From NCBI RefSeq assembly GCF_029946505.1, contig NZ_JARZHG010000047.1:1-64000 (forward strand): a stretch of 64,000 nt of DNA, read 5' to 3'. The stretch comes from Polyangium sp. y55x31. GTDB lineage: Bacteria > Myxococcota_A > Polyangia > Polyangiales > Polyangiaceae. Of this stretch, positions 1 to 7,060 are shown one piece after another. Below the pieces are notes generated by a model. The model was given only the letters and a program-made list of their open reading frames with translations, ran no database searches and was not told the origin of the DNA. Numbering within the stretch: the first letter of the stretch is position 1; each line of letters starts with the position of its first letter. A program made the position numbers and the translations under genes.

Positions 1-385
1 CGCCGCCACGACCGCCGCCGCCACCGCCGCGACCGCCGCCGCCACCACCGCCGCCGTAACCGCCGCCGCCGCCGCCGCCGCCCATGCCACCGCCACCGCC
101 GCGGAAGCCACCACCGCCGCCGCCGCCGCCCGGCGTGCGCTCACGCGCCTCGTTCACGGTCAGGGTGCGCCCGTCCAGGCTCTTGCCATGAAGCGCGTCG
201 ATGGCAGCCTGCGCTTCCTTGTCGCCCGCCACGTCCACGAAACCGAACCCGCGCGATTGCCCCGTCACCCGATCGGTCATGACCTGGACACCGATAACCT
301 CCACACCGGCGCTCTGGAAAGCGGTGCGGACGCTCTCCTCGGTGGAGTGGAAGGCCAAATTGCCCACGTACAGTCGCTTGCTCAT
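1..385 (-). CDS. RRM domain RNA-binding protein, Gly-rich tail (3' part beyond left edge)
   Basis: Reading the minus strand from ATG at 385 gives 128 residues before the window ends. An RNA recognition motif fills residues about 3-80, with RNP2 LYVGNL (5-10) and RNP1 RGFGFVDV (45-52). A nearly pure glycine tail broken by Arg, Phe, Tyr and Met runs to the edge. This is the layout of small bacterial Rbp proteins, cytoplasmic single-strand RNA binders often linked to cold stress in cyanobacteria and myxobacteria. The function is family knowledge and was not tested here. No strong Shine-Dalgarno precedes the start (GAGG lies directly against it), and the leader can form a long hairpin (397-450). 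It is divergent from the universal stress gene. Confidence 0.9.
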   Translation of the reverse strand, partial: MSKRLYVGNLAFHSTEESVRTAFQSAGVEVIGVQVMTDRVTGQSRGFGFVDVAGDKEAQAAIDALHGKSLDGRTLTVNEARERTPGGGGGGGGFRGGGGGMGGGGGGGGYGGGGGGGGRGGGGGGRGG

Positions 386-396
386 CCTCAGACCAC

Positions 397-450
397 CCGA
401 TGCACGACCTCTCCTGACCTTCCCCGGATGCGACCCGGGCCGTGCATCGG
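397..450 (-). promoter_or_regulatory. Stem-loop in the RRM gene leader
   Basis: CCGATGCACG at 397-406 and CGTGCATCGG at 441-450 are perfect 10-bp complementary arms around a 34-nt loop. On the minus strand this sits 12-65 nt before the ATG at 385, and the loop carries the purine-rich AGGAGAGG. It could act as a 5' UTR thermosensor or autoregulatory site; that role is inference. Confidence 0.5.
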
Positions 451-593
451 ATCGCTTCGAGACCACACAGACGAGCGACCGTCAGCCGATACAGATCGAG
501 CGACCGCGAGCAAAGCGGGCTGTCAGAGTTCGACGACGAACGGGCCTAGGGCGATCATGAGGCTAACGCCCCGCTCCCCAACGCGCAAGCAAC

Positions 594-608
594 TATCGCG
601 ACGCGATA
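594..608. promoter_or_regulatory. Palindrome TATCGCG-A-CGCGATA, candidate operator
   Basis: Two perfect 7-bp arms flank a single central A. It lies between divergent genes, about 185 bp upstream of the universal stress gene. Its symmetry and AT-rich ends suit a dimeric repressor site such as TetR-like, but no regulator gene is adjacent. Confidence 0.4.
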
Positions 609-780
609 AACGCCGGTTTCCGCAGCCGATTCCCCGCCGTCACCGCGTCCGTCCAGGGTAGCCCGCATCCGCTCACGCTCGCCGGGAGACCTCGTTTCGG
701 CCGGGAAAGGCTCGCGAGCGAGCAGACTGGGAACACGAACGACGACGCCGCGAGGCTTACCGATCCGGGATCGGCGCATC

Positions 781-787
781 AAGGAGG
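781..787 (+). promoter_or_regulatory. Shine-Dalgarno AAGGAGG of the universal stress gene
   Basis: AAGGAGG ends 4 nt before the ATG at 792 and fixes that start. Confidence 0.85.
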
Positions 788-791
788 AACC

Positions 792-1235
792 ATGCCGTTC
801 CAGAAGATCCTCGTGCCGATCGACTTCGAAGAGACCTCGGCGCACGCGCTCGAACGTGCGATCGAGCTCGCCGCGAAGCTCGGCGCCGGGGTCACCGTCG
901 TGCATGTCTACAGCCTGATCGTCTACAGCTTCCCCGACGGCTCCTACCTCCCCGCGTCCGAGCTCGCCGAGACCGTGCGGCGGGCCGCGCAGCGCAGGCT
1001 CGACGCCGTCGTCGAGGCACAAAAGGCCCGCGGCGTCCGGCTCGACGGCGTGCTGCGCGAGGGCCGCTCGGCCGACGAGATTTGCAAGGCCGCGGCCGAA
1101 ATCTCGGCGGATCTCATCGTGATGGGCACGCACGGCCGCGGCGCGTTCGGGCGCGTGCTGCTCGGCAGCGTGGCGACCGCCGTCCTGCGCCGCTCGAAGA
1201 TCCCCGTGATGACGATCCGCAAAAATGCGGCTTGA
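792..1235 (+). CDS. Universal stress protein (UspA family)
   Basis: 147 aa, the full length of a single Usp domain. It opens with the typical KILVPIDFEETS strand. It carries the ATP-binding signature G-2x-G-9x-GS at residues 112-126 (GTHG then GS at 125-126), so it should belong to the nucleotide-binding Usp class. These are cytoplasmic homodimers linked to stress survival. It stands alone with its own strong ribosome site and is convergent with a small unknown gene whose stop lies 5 bp beyond its own. Confidence 0.95.
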   Translation: MPFQKILVPIDFEETSAHALERAIELAAKLGAGVTVVHVYSLIVYSFPDGSYLPASELAETVRRAAQRRLDAVVEAQKARGVRLDGVLREGRSADEICKAAAEISADLIVMGTHGRGAFGRVLLGSVATAVLRRSKIPVMTIRKNAA

Positions 1236-1240
1236 GACGC

Positions 1241-1477
1241 TCAGCCGCGCGAGAGCGCGCGGATGGCTTGCATGCGCGAATCCTTCTGATCCGGCGGCAA
1301 AAAGACGGAAAGCGCCTGCTCGATCGAGCCGAGCGCGCGCGCGAGCTCCGAGGGGCTCATCGTCTCCGCCGTCACCCCCACGCGCGAGCACGCGCGCTTG
1401 ATGGTACCTCGGGCAAACACCTCCGAAAGACCACTGGCGGCAATCACCTTGTCGAAGAGTGTTTCCGGCGGGCTCAT
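1241..1477 (-). CDS. Small helical protein of unknown function
   Basis: 78 aa if started at ATG 1477 (MSPPETLFDK). Upstream in-frame sequence is Arg/Pro/Gly-rich and looks non-coding, so this start is preferred over the longer frame to 1663. The product is predicted helical (GLSEVFARGTIKRACSRV, then SPSELARALGSIEQAL). It has no signal peptide, membrane segment or recognisable catalytic motif. I do not recognise a named family. Codon bias fits a real gene. It faces the universal stress gene tail to tail. Confidence 0.65.
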   Translation of the reverse strand: MSPPETLFDKVIAASGLSEVFARGTIKRACSRVGVTAETMSPSELARALGSIEQALSVFLPPDQKDSRMQAIRALSRG

Positions 1478-1781
1478 GTTGGGGGCGATTACGCTCGTTC
1501 CGTCAAGCCGTGGAACGTCGCGCGATGACGCCCGACGTCGGGGTCCACGTGTCCCTCGGCCTGGGCAAGGGCGATCGGTAGATGCGATGAAATGGCGTGT
1601 GGGTTCCCACTCATCGCACCGATCACGTTCGAGGTGGTTACCAGAATCGCCGTGCCGCCGCAACCCTGGAGACCTCCCCCACGGATCGACTGCAGATCAC
1701 GGGCAGCTTTGCAAGCACCCCGCATGAACACGGGCCGCCCGAACGAGCGACGAACCCCCGCATGCATGACCACCACGGACA
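1478..1781. other. Intergenic region upstream of the sulfate transporter
   Basis: About 300 bp without a gene. It holds the start region of the small minus-strand gene and a stem-loop at 1583-1618. A sulfate-binding-protein gene would often sit here and is absent. Confidence 0.5.
1583..1618. promoter_or_regulatory. Bulged stem-loop upstream of cysT
   Basis: TGCGATGA (1583-1590) pairs with TCATCGCA (1611-1618). Directly inside on the right arm, GTGGG (1599-1603) pairs with CCCAC (1606-1610). Together these make 13 bp with an 8-nt bulge. It could lie in the leader of the transporter operon or of the small gene on the other strand. Confidence 0.4.
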
Positions 1782-2711
1782 TTGTCGCAGCTTTCCGATG
1801 CAACTTTCAGATCGTCGTTGCGGACGAGCTCCACGGCGCGCCATCCTCAAGCTCGCTTGAGCACGACGGTGGAGCTGTCAGGAGCGCGGCCGGGGGGCCG
1901 GTCGAGGGCGCGAAGACGGCCCCTCGGCAAGCTCGGCCTGCGCGTGGCGGCCGGGACCTACCTCCTGCTCATGGTGGCGCTGCCGGTCGCCACGCTCGCG
2001 CGGGAGGGGCTTTCCAAGGGCCTCGGCGAGCTCGGGCGGGCGATCCTCCACCCGGTCGCGCGCGCGGCCGTCCTCTTGACGCTGGAAACGGCGCTCGTGA
2101 TGGCCGCCGTGAACGCGGTGATGGGCACGCTCATCGCGTACGTGCTCGTCCGCTACCGGTTCCCCGGGCGCAAGCTGCTCGACGTCCTCATCGACCTGCC
2201 CTTCGCCATCCCCACGCTCGTGACGGGGATGATGATCGTCACGCTGCTCGGGCCACACGCCGCGCTCGGGCAGCTCTTCGAGGCGGCGGGCCTGCGCGTC
2301 GTGTACGCCCCGCCGGCGATCATCCTCGCGCTGCTCTTCGTGACGCTCCCGCTCGTGGTGCGCACGGTGCAGCCGGTGCTGATGGAGCTCGACGGGGCCG
2401 ACGAGGAGGCCGCCTACACGCTCGGCGCGAGCGAGTGGACGACGTTCCGGCGGGTGACGCTCCCCGCGATCATGCCGGCCATCGTCTCGGGCGCGCTCCA
2501 GAGCTTCGCGCGGGCCCTCGGCGAGTTCGGGTCGGTGGTCGTGGTGGCCGGCAACATCCCGCGGCGGACGCTGACCGCGGCCGTGCACGTGTTCGGGGAG
2601 GTCGAGTCGGGCGACGTGCACGCGGCGAGCGCGATGTCGCTCGTGCTCGTGACGATCGCGTTCTGCGTGGTGCTCGTCGTGTCGGCGCGGCAGCGGGGGG
2701 CCCATGGCTGA
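1782..2711 (+). CDS. cysT: Sulfate/thiosulfate ABC transporter permease CysT
   Basis: Inner-membrane permease, one half of the channel that imports sulfate or thiosulfate with CysW and CysA. With the TTG start at 1782 the product is 309 aa. Membrane spans begin near residue 55, and the cytoplasmic EAA loop (EEAAYTLGASEWTTFRRV) is at about 208-225. The first 50 residues are Arg/Ser-rich and atypical, so TTG 1857 or GTG 1869 are real alternatives; none has a clear ribosome site. The next gene overlaps it by 8 bp. The CysT call rests on family resemblance and on the CysW and CysA neighbours; molybdate or another oxyanion cannot be excluded. Confidence 0.85.
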   Translation: MSQLSDATFRSSLRTSSTARHPQARLSTTVELSGARPGGRSRARRRPLGKLGLRVAAGTYLLLMVALPVATLAREGLSKGLGELGRAILHPVARAAVLLTLETALVMAAVNAVMGTLIAYVLVRYRFPGRKLLDVLIDLPFAIPTLVTGMMIVTLLGPHAALGQLFEAAGLRVVYAPPAIILALLFVTLPLVVRTVQPVLMELDGADEEAAYTLGASEWTTFRRVTLPAIMPAIVSGALQSFARALGEFGSVVVVAGNIPRRTLTAAVHVFGEVESGDVHAASAMSLVLVTIAFCVVLVVSARQRGAHG

Positions 2712-3540
2712 GCGGGCGGGCGGCGGACGGAGGCACGTGCGCGCCCTCCTGATCGGGGCGGCCGTGCTCTACGTGGGCGCCCTCGTGCTCTTGCCGGTCG
2801 CCTCGCTCCTGCGCGGCGCGCTGGGCGGCGGGATCCGGCCTTTCGCCGAGGTGCTCGCGCGGCCCGACGTGCTCTCGGCGCTCGTGATGACGGCCAAGCT
2901 CACGGCCTTCGCGGTCGTGGTGAATGGCACGCTCGGCACGGCGCTCGCGTTCGTCCTCGTGCGGGATCGGTTCGTGGGAAAGCGCGTCATGAACGCGCTC
3001 GTCGACGTGCCGTTCGCGCTCTCGCCCGTGGCGGTGGGCGTCGTCTTGCTCTCGCTCTTCGGCAAGGGCGGGCTGCTGCGGCCGATCACGGACGCGCTCG
3101 GGGTGGAGATCGTGTTCGCCTGGCCGGCGATGGCGATGGCGACGGCGTTCGTGACGCTGCCGTTCGTGGTGCGCGAGGTCGGGCCCGTGCTCGAAGAGAT
3201 GGGCACCGATCAGGAGCTCGCGGCGTACACGCTCGGGGCGTCGCCATTCGTGACGTTCTTTCGGGTCACGTTGCCGGGGATTCGCTGGGGGCTCGCGTAC
3301 GGCGCGACGCTGACGATGGCGCGCGCGATCGGCGAATTCGGCGCGGTGCTGCTCGTCTCGGGCGGCGTCGCGGGGCAGACGGAGACAGCGACGGTGTTCG
3401 TGTACCGGGCGCTCGAAGATCGGGACGACCGCGGCGCGTACGTGGTGGCGACGGTGCTCGCGCTCGCGTCGATCGGTCTTCTTTTGCTGCTCGACGTGGT
3501 GCGACGGAAGCGCGGCGCGCGCGGCCAGGCGGAAGGGTAG
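2704..3540 (+). CDS. cysW: Sulfate/thiosulfate ABC transporter permease CysW
   Basis: 278 aa, the usual length of CysW. The first membrane segment is at about 14-36, several more follow, and the EAA loop (ELAAYTLGASPFVTFFRVTL) is at 171-190. It pairs with CysT to form the transmembrane channel and docks to CysA through the EAA loops. The ATG at 2704 lies inside the end of cysT, an 8-bp overlap suggesting translational coupling, and its TAG stop directly abuts the GTG start of cysA. Confidence 0.9.
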   Translation: MAERAGGGRRHVRALLIGAAVLYVGALVLLPVASLLRGALGGGIRPFAEVLARPDVLSALVMTAKLTAFAVVVNGTLGTALAFVLVRDRFVGKRVMNALVDVPFALSPVAVGVVLLSLFGKGGLLRPITDALGVEIVFAWPAMAMATAFVTLPFVVREVGPVLEEMGTDQELAAYTLGASPFVTFFRVTLPGIRWGLAYGATLTMARAIGEFGAVLLVSGGVAGQTETATVFVYRALEDRDDRGAYVVATVLALASIGLLLLLDVVRRKRGARGQAEG

Positions 3541-4623
3541 GTGCTCGTGGGCATCGTGGCGCGTGATCTCGTGAAGCGGTTCCCGGGCGGCAGCGGGCGG
3601 GCGGTCGATGTGGTGTCGTTCGAGATCGGAGCGGGCGAGCTCGTCGCGCTGCTCGGCCCGAGCGGCGGCGGCAAGACGACGGTGCTGCGGATCCTGGCGG
3701 GGCTCGAATCGCCGGACGAAGGGCGCGTGCTCTTGCGCGGCGTCGACGTGACGGACGTGCGCGTGCAGGAGCGGAACATCGGCTTCGTGTTCCAGAGTTA
3801 TGCCCTGTTCCGGCACATGACGGTGCGCGAAAATGTGGGATTTGGCCTCGAAATCAGGGGCAAACCGCGGGCGGAGGTGGATCGCGTAGTGAGCGAGCTG
3901 CTCGCGCTGGTGCGGCTCGCGGAGTTTGGCGCGAGGTACCCGCACGAGCTCTCGGGCGGGCAGCGGCAGCGTGTCGCGCTCGCCCGCGCGCTCGCGCCGG
4001 GGCCGAGCGTGCTCCTGCTCGACGAGCCTTTCGGCGCGCTCGACGCGAAGGTCAGGCTGGAGCTGCGCGAATGGCTGCGGCGCCTGCACGAAGAGCGCGC
4101 GATCACCACGGTGTTCGTCACGCACGACCAGGAAGAGGCGCTCAGCGTGGCCGATCGGGTGATCGTGATGAACCGCGGCAAGGTGGAGCAAATCGGCACG
4201 CCGGAGGAGATTTACGATCGGCCGGCGACGGCGTTCGTCGCGGGGTTCGTGGGGTCGATCAACGAGCTCGAAGGCGAGGTGCGCGGCGGGCGCGCGGCGC
4301 TCGGGAGCCTCGCGGTGCACGCGCCGCCGGGCGCGGGGGACGGGACGAGCGTGCGCGCGTTCGTACGGCCGCACGACGTGGAGCTCGTGGGCGTGACGAG
4401 CCGCGTGGAGAAGCGCAGCAGCGTGGAGGTGGCGACCGCGCGGGTCGAACGTCTCGTGCGGGTCGGCTGGATGGTGCGGATCGAGCTCAAGCTCGGCGAT
4501 GATCAGCCGCTCACGGTGGAGCTCACGAAGGATCGCGTCGCCGAGCTCGGGCTCACGGAGGGGGAAGAGGTGTTCGTGAACCTGCGCGACGCGAAGCTCT
4601 TCGTGCAGGATTACTCGATCTAG
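3541..4623 (+). CDS. cysA: Sulfate/thiosulfate import ATP-binding protein CysA
   Basis: 360 aa ATPase that powers CysT/CysW import. Walker [10 protein letters not shown] is at 39-47, Q-loop Gln85, signature LSGGQ 137-141, Walker B VLLLDEP 157-163 and switch His195. The last ~120 residues form a TOBE-type regulatory domain as in CysA/PotA proteins. Start is GTG 3541, immediately after the cysW stop; GTG 3547 is a close alternative. The stop codon shares CTAG with the convergent gene on the other strand. No sulfate-binding protein is encoded nearby, so the substrate-delivery partner must lie elsewhere. Confidence 0.93.
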   Translation: MLVGIVARDLVKRFPGGSGRAVDVVSFEIGAGELVALLGPSGGGKTTVLRILAGLESPDEGRVLLRGVDVTDVRVQERNIGFVFQSYALFRHMTVRENVGFGLEIRGKPRAEVDRVVSELLALVRLAEFGARYPHELSGGQRQRVALARALAPGPSVLLLDEPFGALDAKVRLELREWLRRLHEERAITTVFVTHDQEEALSVADRVIVMNRGKVEQIGTPEEIYDRPATAFVAGFVGSINELEGEVRGGRAALGSLAVHAPPGAGDGTSVRAFVRPHDVELVGVTSRVEKRSSVEVATARVERLVRVGWMVRIELKLGDDQPLTVELTKDRVAELGLTEGEEVFVNLRDAKLFVQDYSI

Positions 4624-5207
4624 CGAGCGGGCCGGCCGAGCACGCCGAGCACGCGTTCGGCCTCCTTGATGCGCGCGTCGCGCTCGGCGAGCTTCTGGCG
4701 CAGCCGCGACGCCTCCTCGTCGGCCGCGGTGATCGCGGCCTGCTCGGCGCGGAGCTGGGCTTCGGCGTCGGGCTTGATCTTGCCGAAGTAGAAGCCGAAG
4801 GCCGCGGCGAAGAGGACCATCGAGCCGACGGCGCCGAGGCGCACGGCGCGGCCGAGGCGCTGGTTCTGTTTGTCTTCCTTCAGCGCGGCGAGGGCGCGCT
4901 CGTGCTCCTGCACGATCCGCATCACTTCGAGGCGCGCGTTCACCTCGGCCTCGGCGCGGGCGCGCTCGACGGCGGCGACGCGGATCGCCTCGATGCGCGC
5001 CTCCTCGGCGCGGCGCTCGGCGTCCATGCGCGCGCGGCGCTCGGTTTCGATCCGGGCGTTCATCGAGGACGACTCGCGCGCGTGACGCGCCGCCTCTTCG
5101 AGCTCGAGGCGCCCCGCGGCCTCGTTTTCTGGACGAACGCGCGCCTCTTCCAGGCGCGCGAGGTACTTCAACGAAAAGAGGAGGGCGCCCTCCTGCATCG
5201 TGGCCAT
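4620..5207 (-). CDS. Coiled-coil protein with one membrane span, unknown function
   Basis: 195 aa. Residues ~18-115 are a long charged helix rich in Ala, Arg and Glu ([20 protein letters not shown] type). One membrane segment follows (about 125-145, [16 protein letters not shown]). A second coiled coil (about 150-190) has heptad-like Glu/Leu spacing. There is no catalytic motif and no signal peptide. GGAG lies 9 nt before ATG 5207. Its stop codon overlaps that of cysA tail to tail. A scaffold or envelope-linked role is conceivable but unsupported. Confidence 0.75.
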   Translation of the reverse strand: MATMQEGALLFSLKYLARLEEARVRPENEAAGRLELEEAARHARESSSMNARIETERRARMDAERRAEEARIEAIRVAAVERARAEAEVNARLEVMRIVQEHERALAALKEDKQNQRLGRAVRLGAVGSMVLFAAAFGFYFGKIKPDAEAQLRAEQAAITAADEEASRLRQKLAERDARIKEAERVLGVLGRPAR

Positions 5208-5347
5208 GCGCGACGACTCCTTCGGTCTGAATGCCCCAAGCCGCGGCGCCCCAGGCGCTGCCCGGCCGAGGGTGTTCCCTTGGACGCGCGGTTTCGTGCG
5301 CCCTTGGGTGCGCGCCCCGCGGAGCGGGATCCAGGCCGCGGGCGTGC

Positions 5348-5353
5348 TACATT
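5348..5353 (+). promoter_or_regulatory. -10 hexamer TACATT, leaderless start predicted
   Basis: The hexamer ends exactly 6 nt before ATG 5360 and no Shine-Dalgarno is present, so transcription would begin at or next to the start codon. Confidence 0.5.
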
Positions 5354-5359
5354 TTCAGA

Positions 5360-5890
5360 ATGAATGGCTTCATCGAATCGGGCGCGGAGCACAGGGTGGG
5401 CAGCGGGCGCGGGGCGCGGTGGGCTTTGCTCGTCGGAGCCGCGATGGCCATGGGCACGTTCGGGTGTTCGTCCATCACGAGCGAATACGACGTGGACGCG
5501 AACTTCACCGTGACTCCCAAGGTCGACGGGACGTTCTTCTGGTGGAACGAGGTCACCTTGGAGAGCGACGTCAACTCGTACGGCGCGGCCCGGCTCGGGT
5601 TCGTGCGGATCTCCGTGGCGCCGCCTGCGGAGGACATCACGTTCGTGCAGGAGATCCTCGGCGAGGCGGTGACGTCGACGGGGCGCACGCCGCTCGTCTC
5701 GAAGAAGGAGTTCCCCGCGAAGGAGCCCGACGTGATCCTCGACGTGCTCCACGAGGGCGACGTGCGTCCCTTCTTCGAGGACGGCAAGAAGGTCCGCGTC
5801 GAGTGGACCGGCCGCACGAACCCGAACTTCCTGGCGTGGCCGACGGAAGGGATCGATGTCTCCGTGAAAGTCAGGCTCGTCCTCGACTGA
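5360..5890 (+). CDS. Putative lipoprotein, unknown function
   Basis: 176 aa from ATG 5360. A basic N-terminus and hydrophobic stretch end in GTFGC (Cys about residue 32), a loose lipobox. The mature part is beta-rich (DANFTVTPKVDGTFFWWNEV, then VRVEWTGRTN) and may be an envelope sandwich domain. The longer frame back to 5231 is Arg/Pro-rich and non-coding in style. The start is supported by the lipoprotein signal and the TACATT hexamer 6 nt upstream. No family recognised. Confidence 0.8.
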   Translation: MNGFIESGAEHRVGSGRGARWALLVGAAMAMGTFGCSSITSEYDVDANFTVTPKVDGTFFWWNEVTLESDVNSYGAARLGFVRISVAPPAEDITFVQEILGEAVTSTGRTPLVSKKEFPAKEPDVILDVLHEGDVRPFFEDGKKVRVEWTGRTNPNFLAWPTEGIDVSVKVRLVLD

Positions 5891-5949
5891 ACGGGCGCGC
5901 TTCCGCCGTCGCGGCGTATGGAGCTATCCTCGCGGGCAGGGAAAGGCGG

Positions 5950-7050
5950 ATGCGGTCGAAGACGGGCAAATTTCGCTGGATCGCGCTCGGCGTGGGGGTC
6001 GCCACGATCGGTGTGGCCGCGGCCGTCGTGTTCACGCGCGTCCCTCCCGAGCCCACGGCCATCGCGGCGCCGTTCACGCTGAAGATCAAGATCGACGCGC
6101 CCGCGCTGAACCCGCCGAAGTTCGCCGAGACGCTCGACGTCAACACCTTCCAGCGCGGCAACCTCCACACGCACAGCAAGTGGAGCGACGGCGATCGTCC
6201 CCCGAAGGACGTCTACACCTGGTATCGCAGCCACGGCTACGCGTTCCTCGCGCTCACCGATCACGACAACCGCGTCAGCCCCGAGACGTTCGCCGCGCTC
6301 GAACGCAAGAACTTCGTGATCATCGCGGGCGAGGAGGTGACGATGTGGGCCGAGGGCAAACCCGTCCACATCAACGGCTTCTGCACGAAGAAGACGATCG
6401 GTGGAGGCCGGTTCAGCACGAAACGCGAGGCGCTCCTGCACGGGATCAACCGCGTGCACGAGCAGGGCGGCGTCGCGCTCGTGAACCACCCGAACTTCGA
6501 CTGGGCGCTCACGATGGACGACGTGCGCGTGACCCGCGGCGCGGAGCTCCTCGAGATCTGGAGCGGCCACCCGTACGTGAACACGGAGGGCAACGCGGAG
6601 CGGCCGTCCCACGAGGCCGTGTGGAACACGCTGCTCGACGAGGGTTGGTCGATCGGGGGCGTGGCCGTCGACGACGCGCATCACCTCGGCCTGACGAAGC
6701 CGAGCATCAAGCCCGCGCGGCCCGGAAAGGGCTGGGTTCAGGTGTTCGCGGAGAAGCCGGATCGAGCGCTCATCTGCGAGGGGCTCGCGAAGAGGCGGCT
6801 CTACGCGTCGTCCGGCGTGACGCTGACGCGGATCCGCGTGACCGAGACCAAGCTGAGCGTGTGGCCGAAGGAAGAAGGCGCGGTCGTGGTGTTCCTCGGC
6901 GACGGCGGCAAGGAGCTCGCGAAGATGGGACGTGGTCCCGAGGGCGACGCGACGTACGAGCTCCGCGGCGACGAGACCTGGGTGCGGGCGCGTGTCTCGC
7001 TGCCGGACGGGAAGATGGCCTGGACGCAGGCGTATCGCGTCGTTCGGTAA
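5950..7050 (+). CDS. Membrane-anchored PHP-domain phosphoesterase-like protein
   Basis: 366 aa. A short N-terminal membrane anchor (about 10-28) precedes a PHP domain, a metal-dependent phosphoesterase fold. It shows HTH at 73-75 (NLHTHSKWSDG), TDHD at 103-106, a conserved Glu in AGEEVTMW, NHPNFDW and the late VDDAHH. These supply the usual trinuclear metal ligands, and the context is periplasmic if the anchor is N-in. The substrate is unknown. TATCCT at 5925-5930 could be its -10, with a leader of about 13 nt. ATG 5950 is chosen because the frame upstream encodes no plausible protein. It is convergent with the VWA cluster. Confidence 0.88.
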   Translation: MRSKTGKFRWIALGVGVATIGVAAAVVFTRVPPEPTAIAAPFTLKIKIDAPALNPPKFAETLDVNTFQRGNLHTHSKWSDGDRPPKDVYTWYRSHGYAFLALTDHDNRVSPETFAALERKNFVIIAGEEVTMWAEGKPVHINGFCTKKTIGGGRFSTKREALLHGINRVHEQGGVALVNHPNFDWALTMDDVRVTRGAELLEIWSGHPYVNTEGNAERPSHEAVWNTLLDEGWSIGGVAVDDAHHLGLTKPSIKPARPGKGWVQVFAEKPDRALICEGLAKRRLYASSGVTLTRIRVTETKLSVWPKEEGAVVVFLGDGGKELAKMGRGPEGDATYELRGDETWVRARVSLPDGKMAWTQAYRVVR

Positions 7051-7060
7051 GCGCGGTTCG

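Larger units (their letters stand above)
386..791. other. Divergent intergenic region, RRM gene / universal stress gene
   Basis: About 400 bp with no convincing gene. It holds the RRM leader hairpin (397-450), a near-perfect palindrome (594-608) and, at its right end, a canonical Shine-Dalgarno for the universal stress gene. Reading frames crossing it are Arg-rich and match no family I recognise. Confidence 0.6.

Noticed and set aside
2470-4374. 634-aa minus-strand frame opposite cysT/cysW/cysA
   Set aside because: His/Arg/Glu-rich shadow of three well-supported transporter genes.
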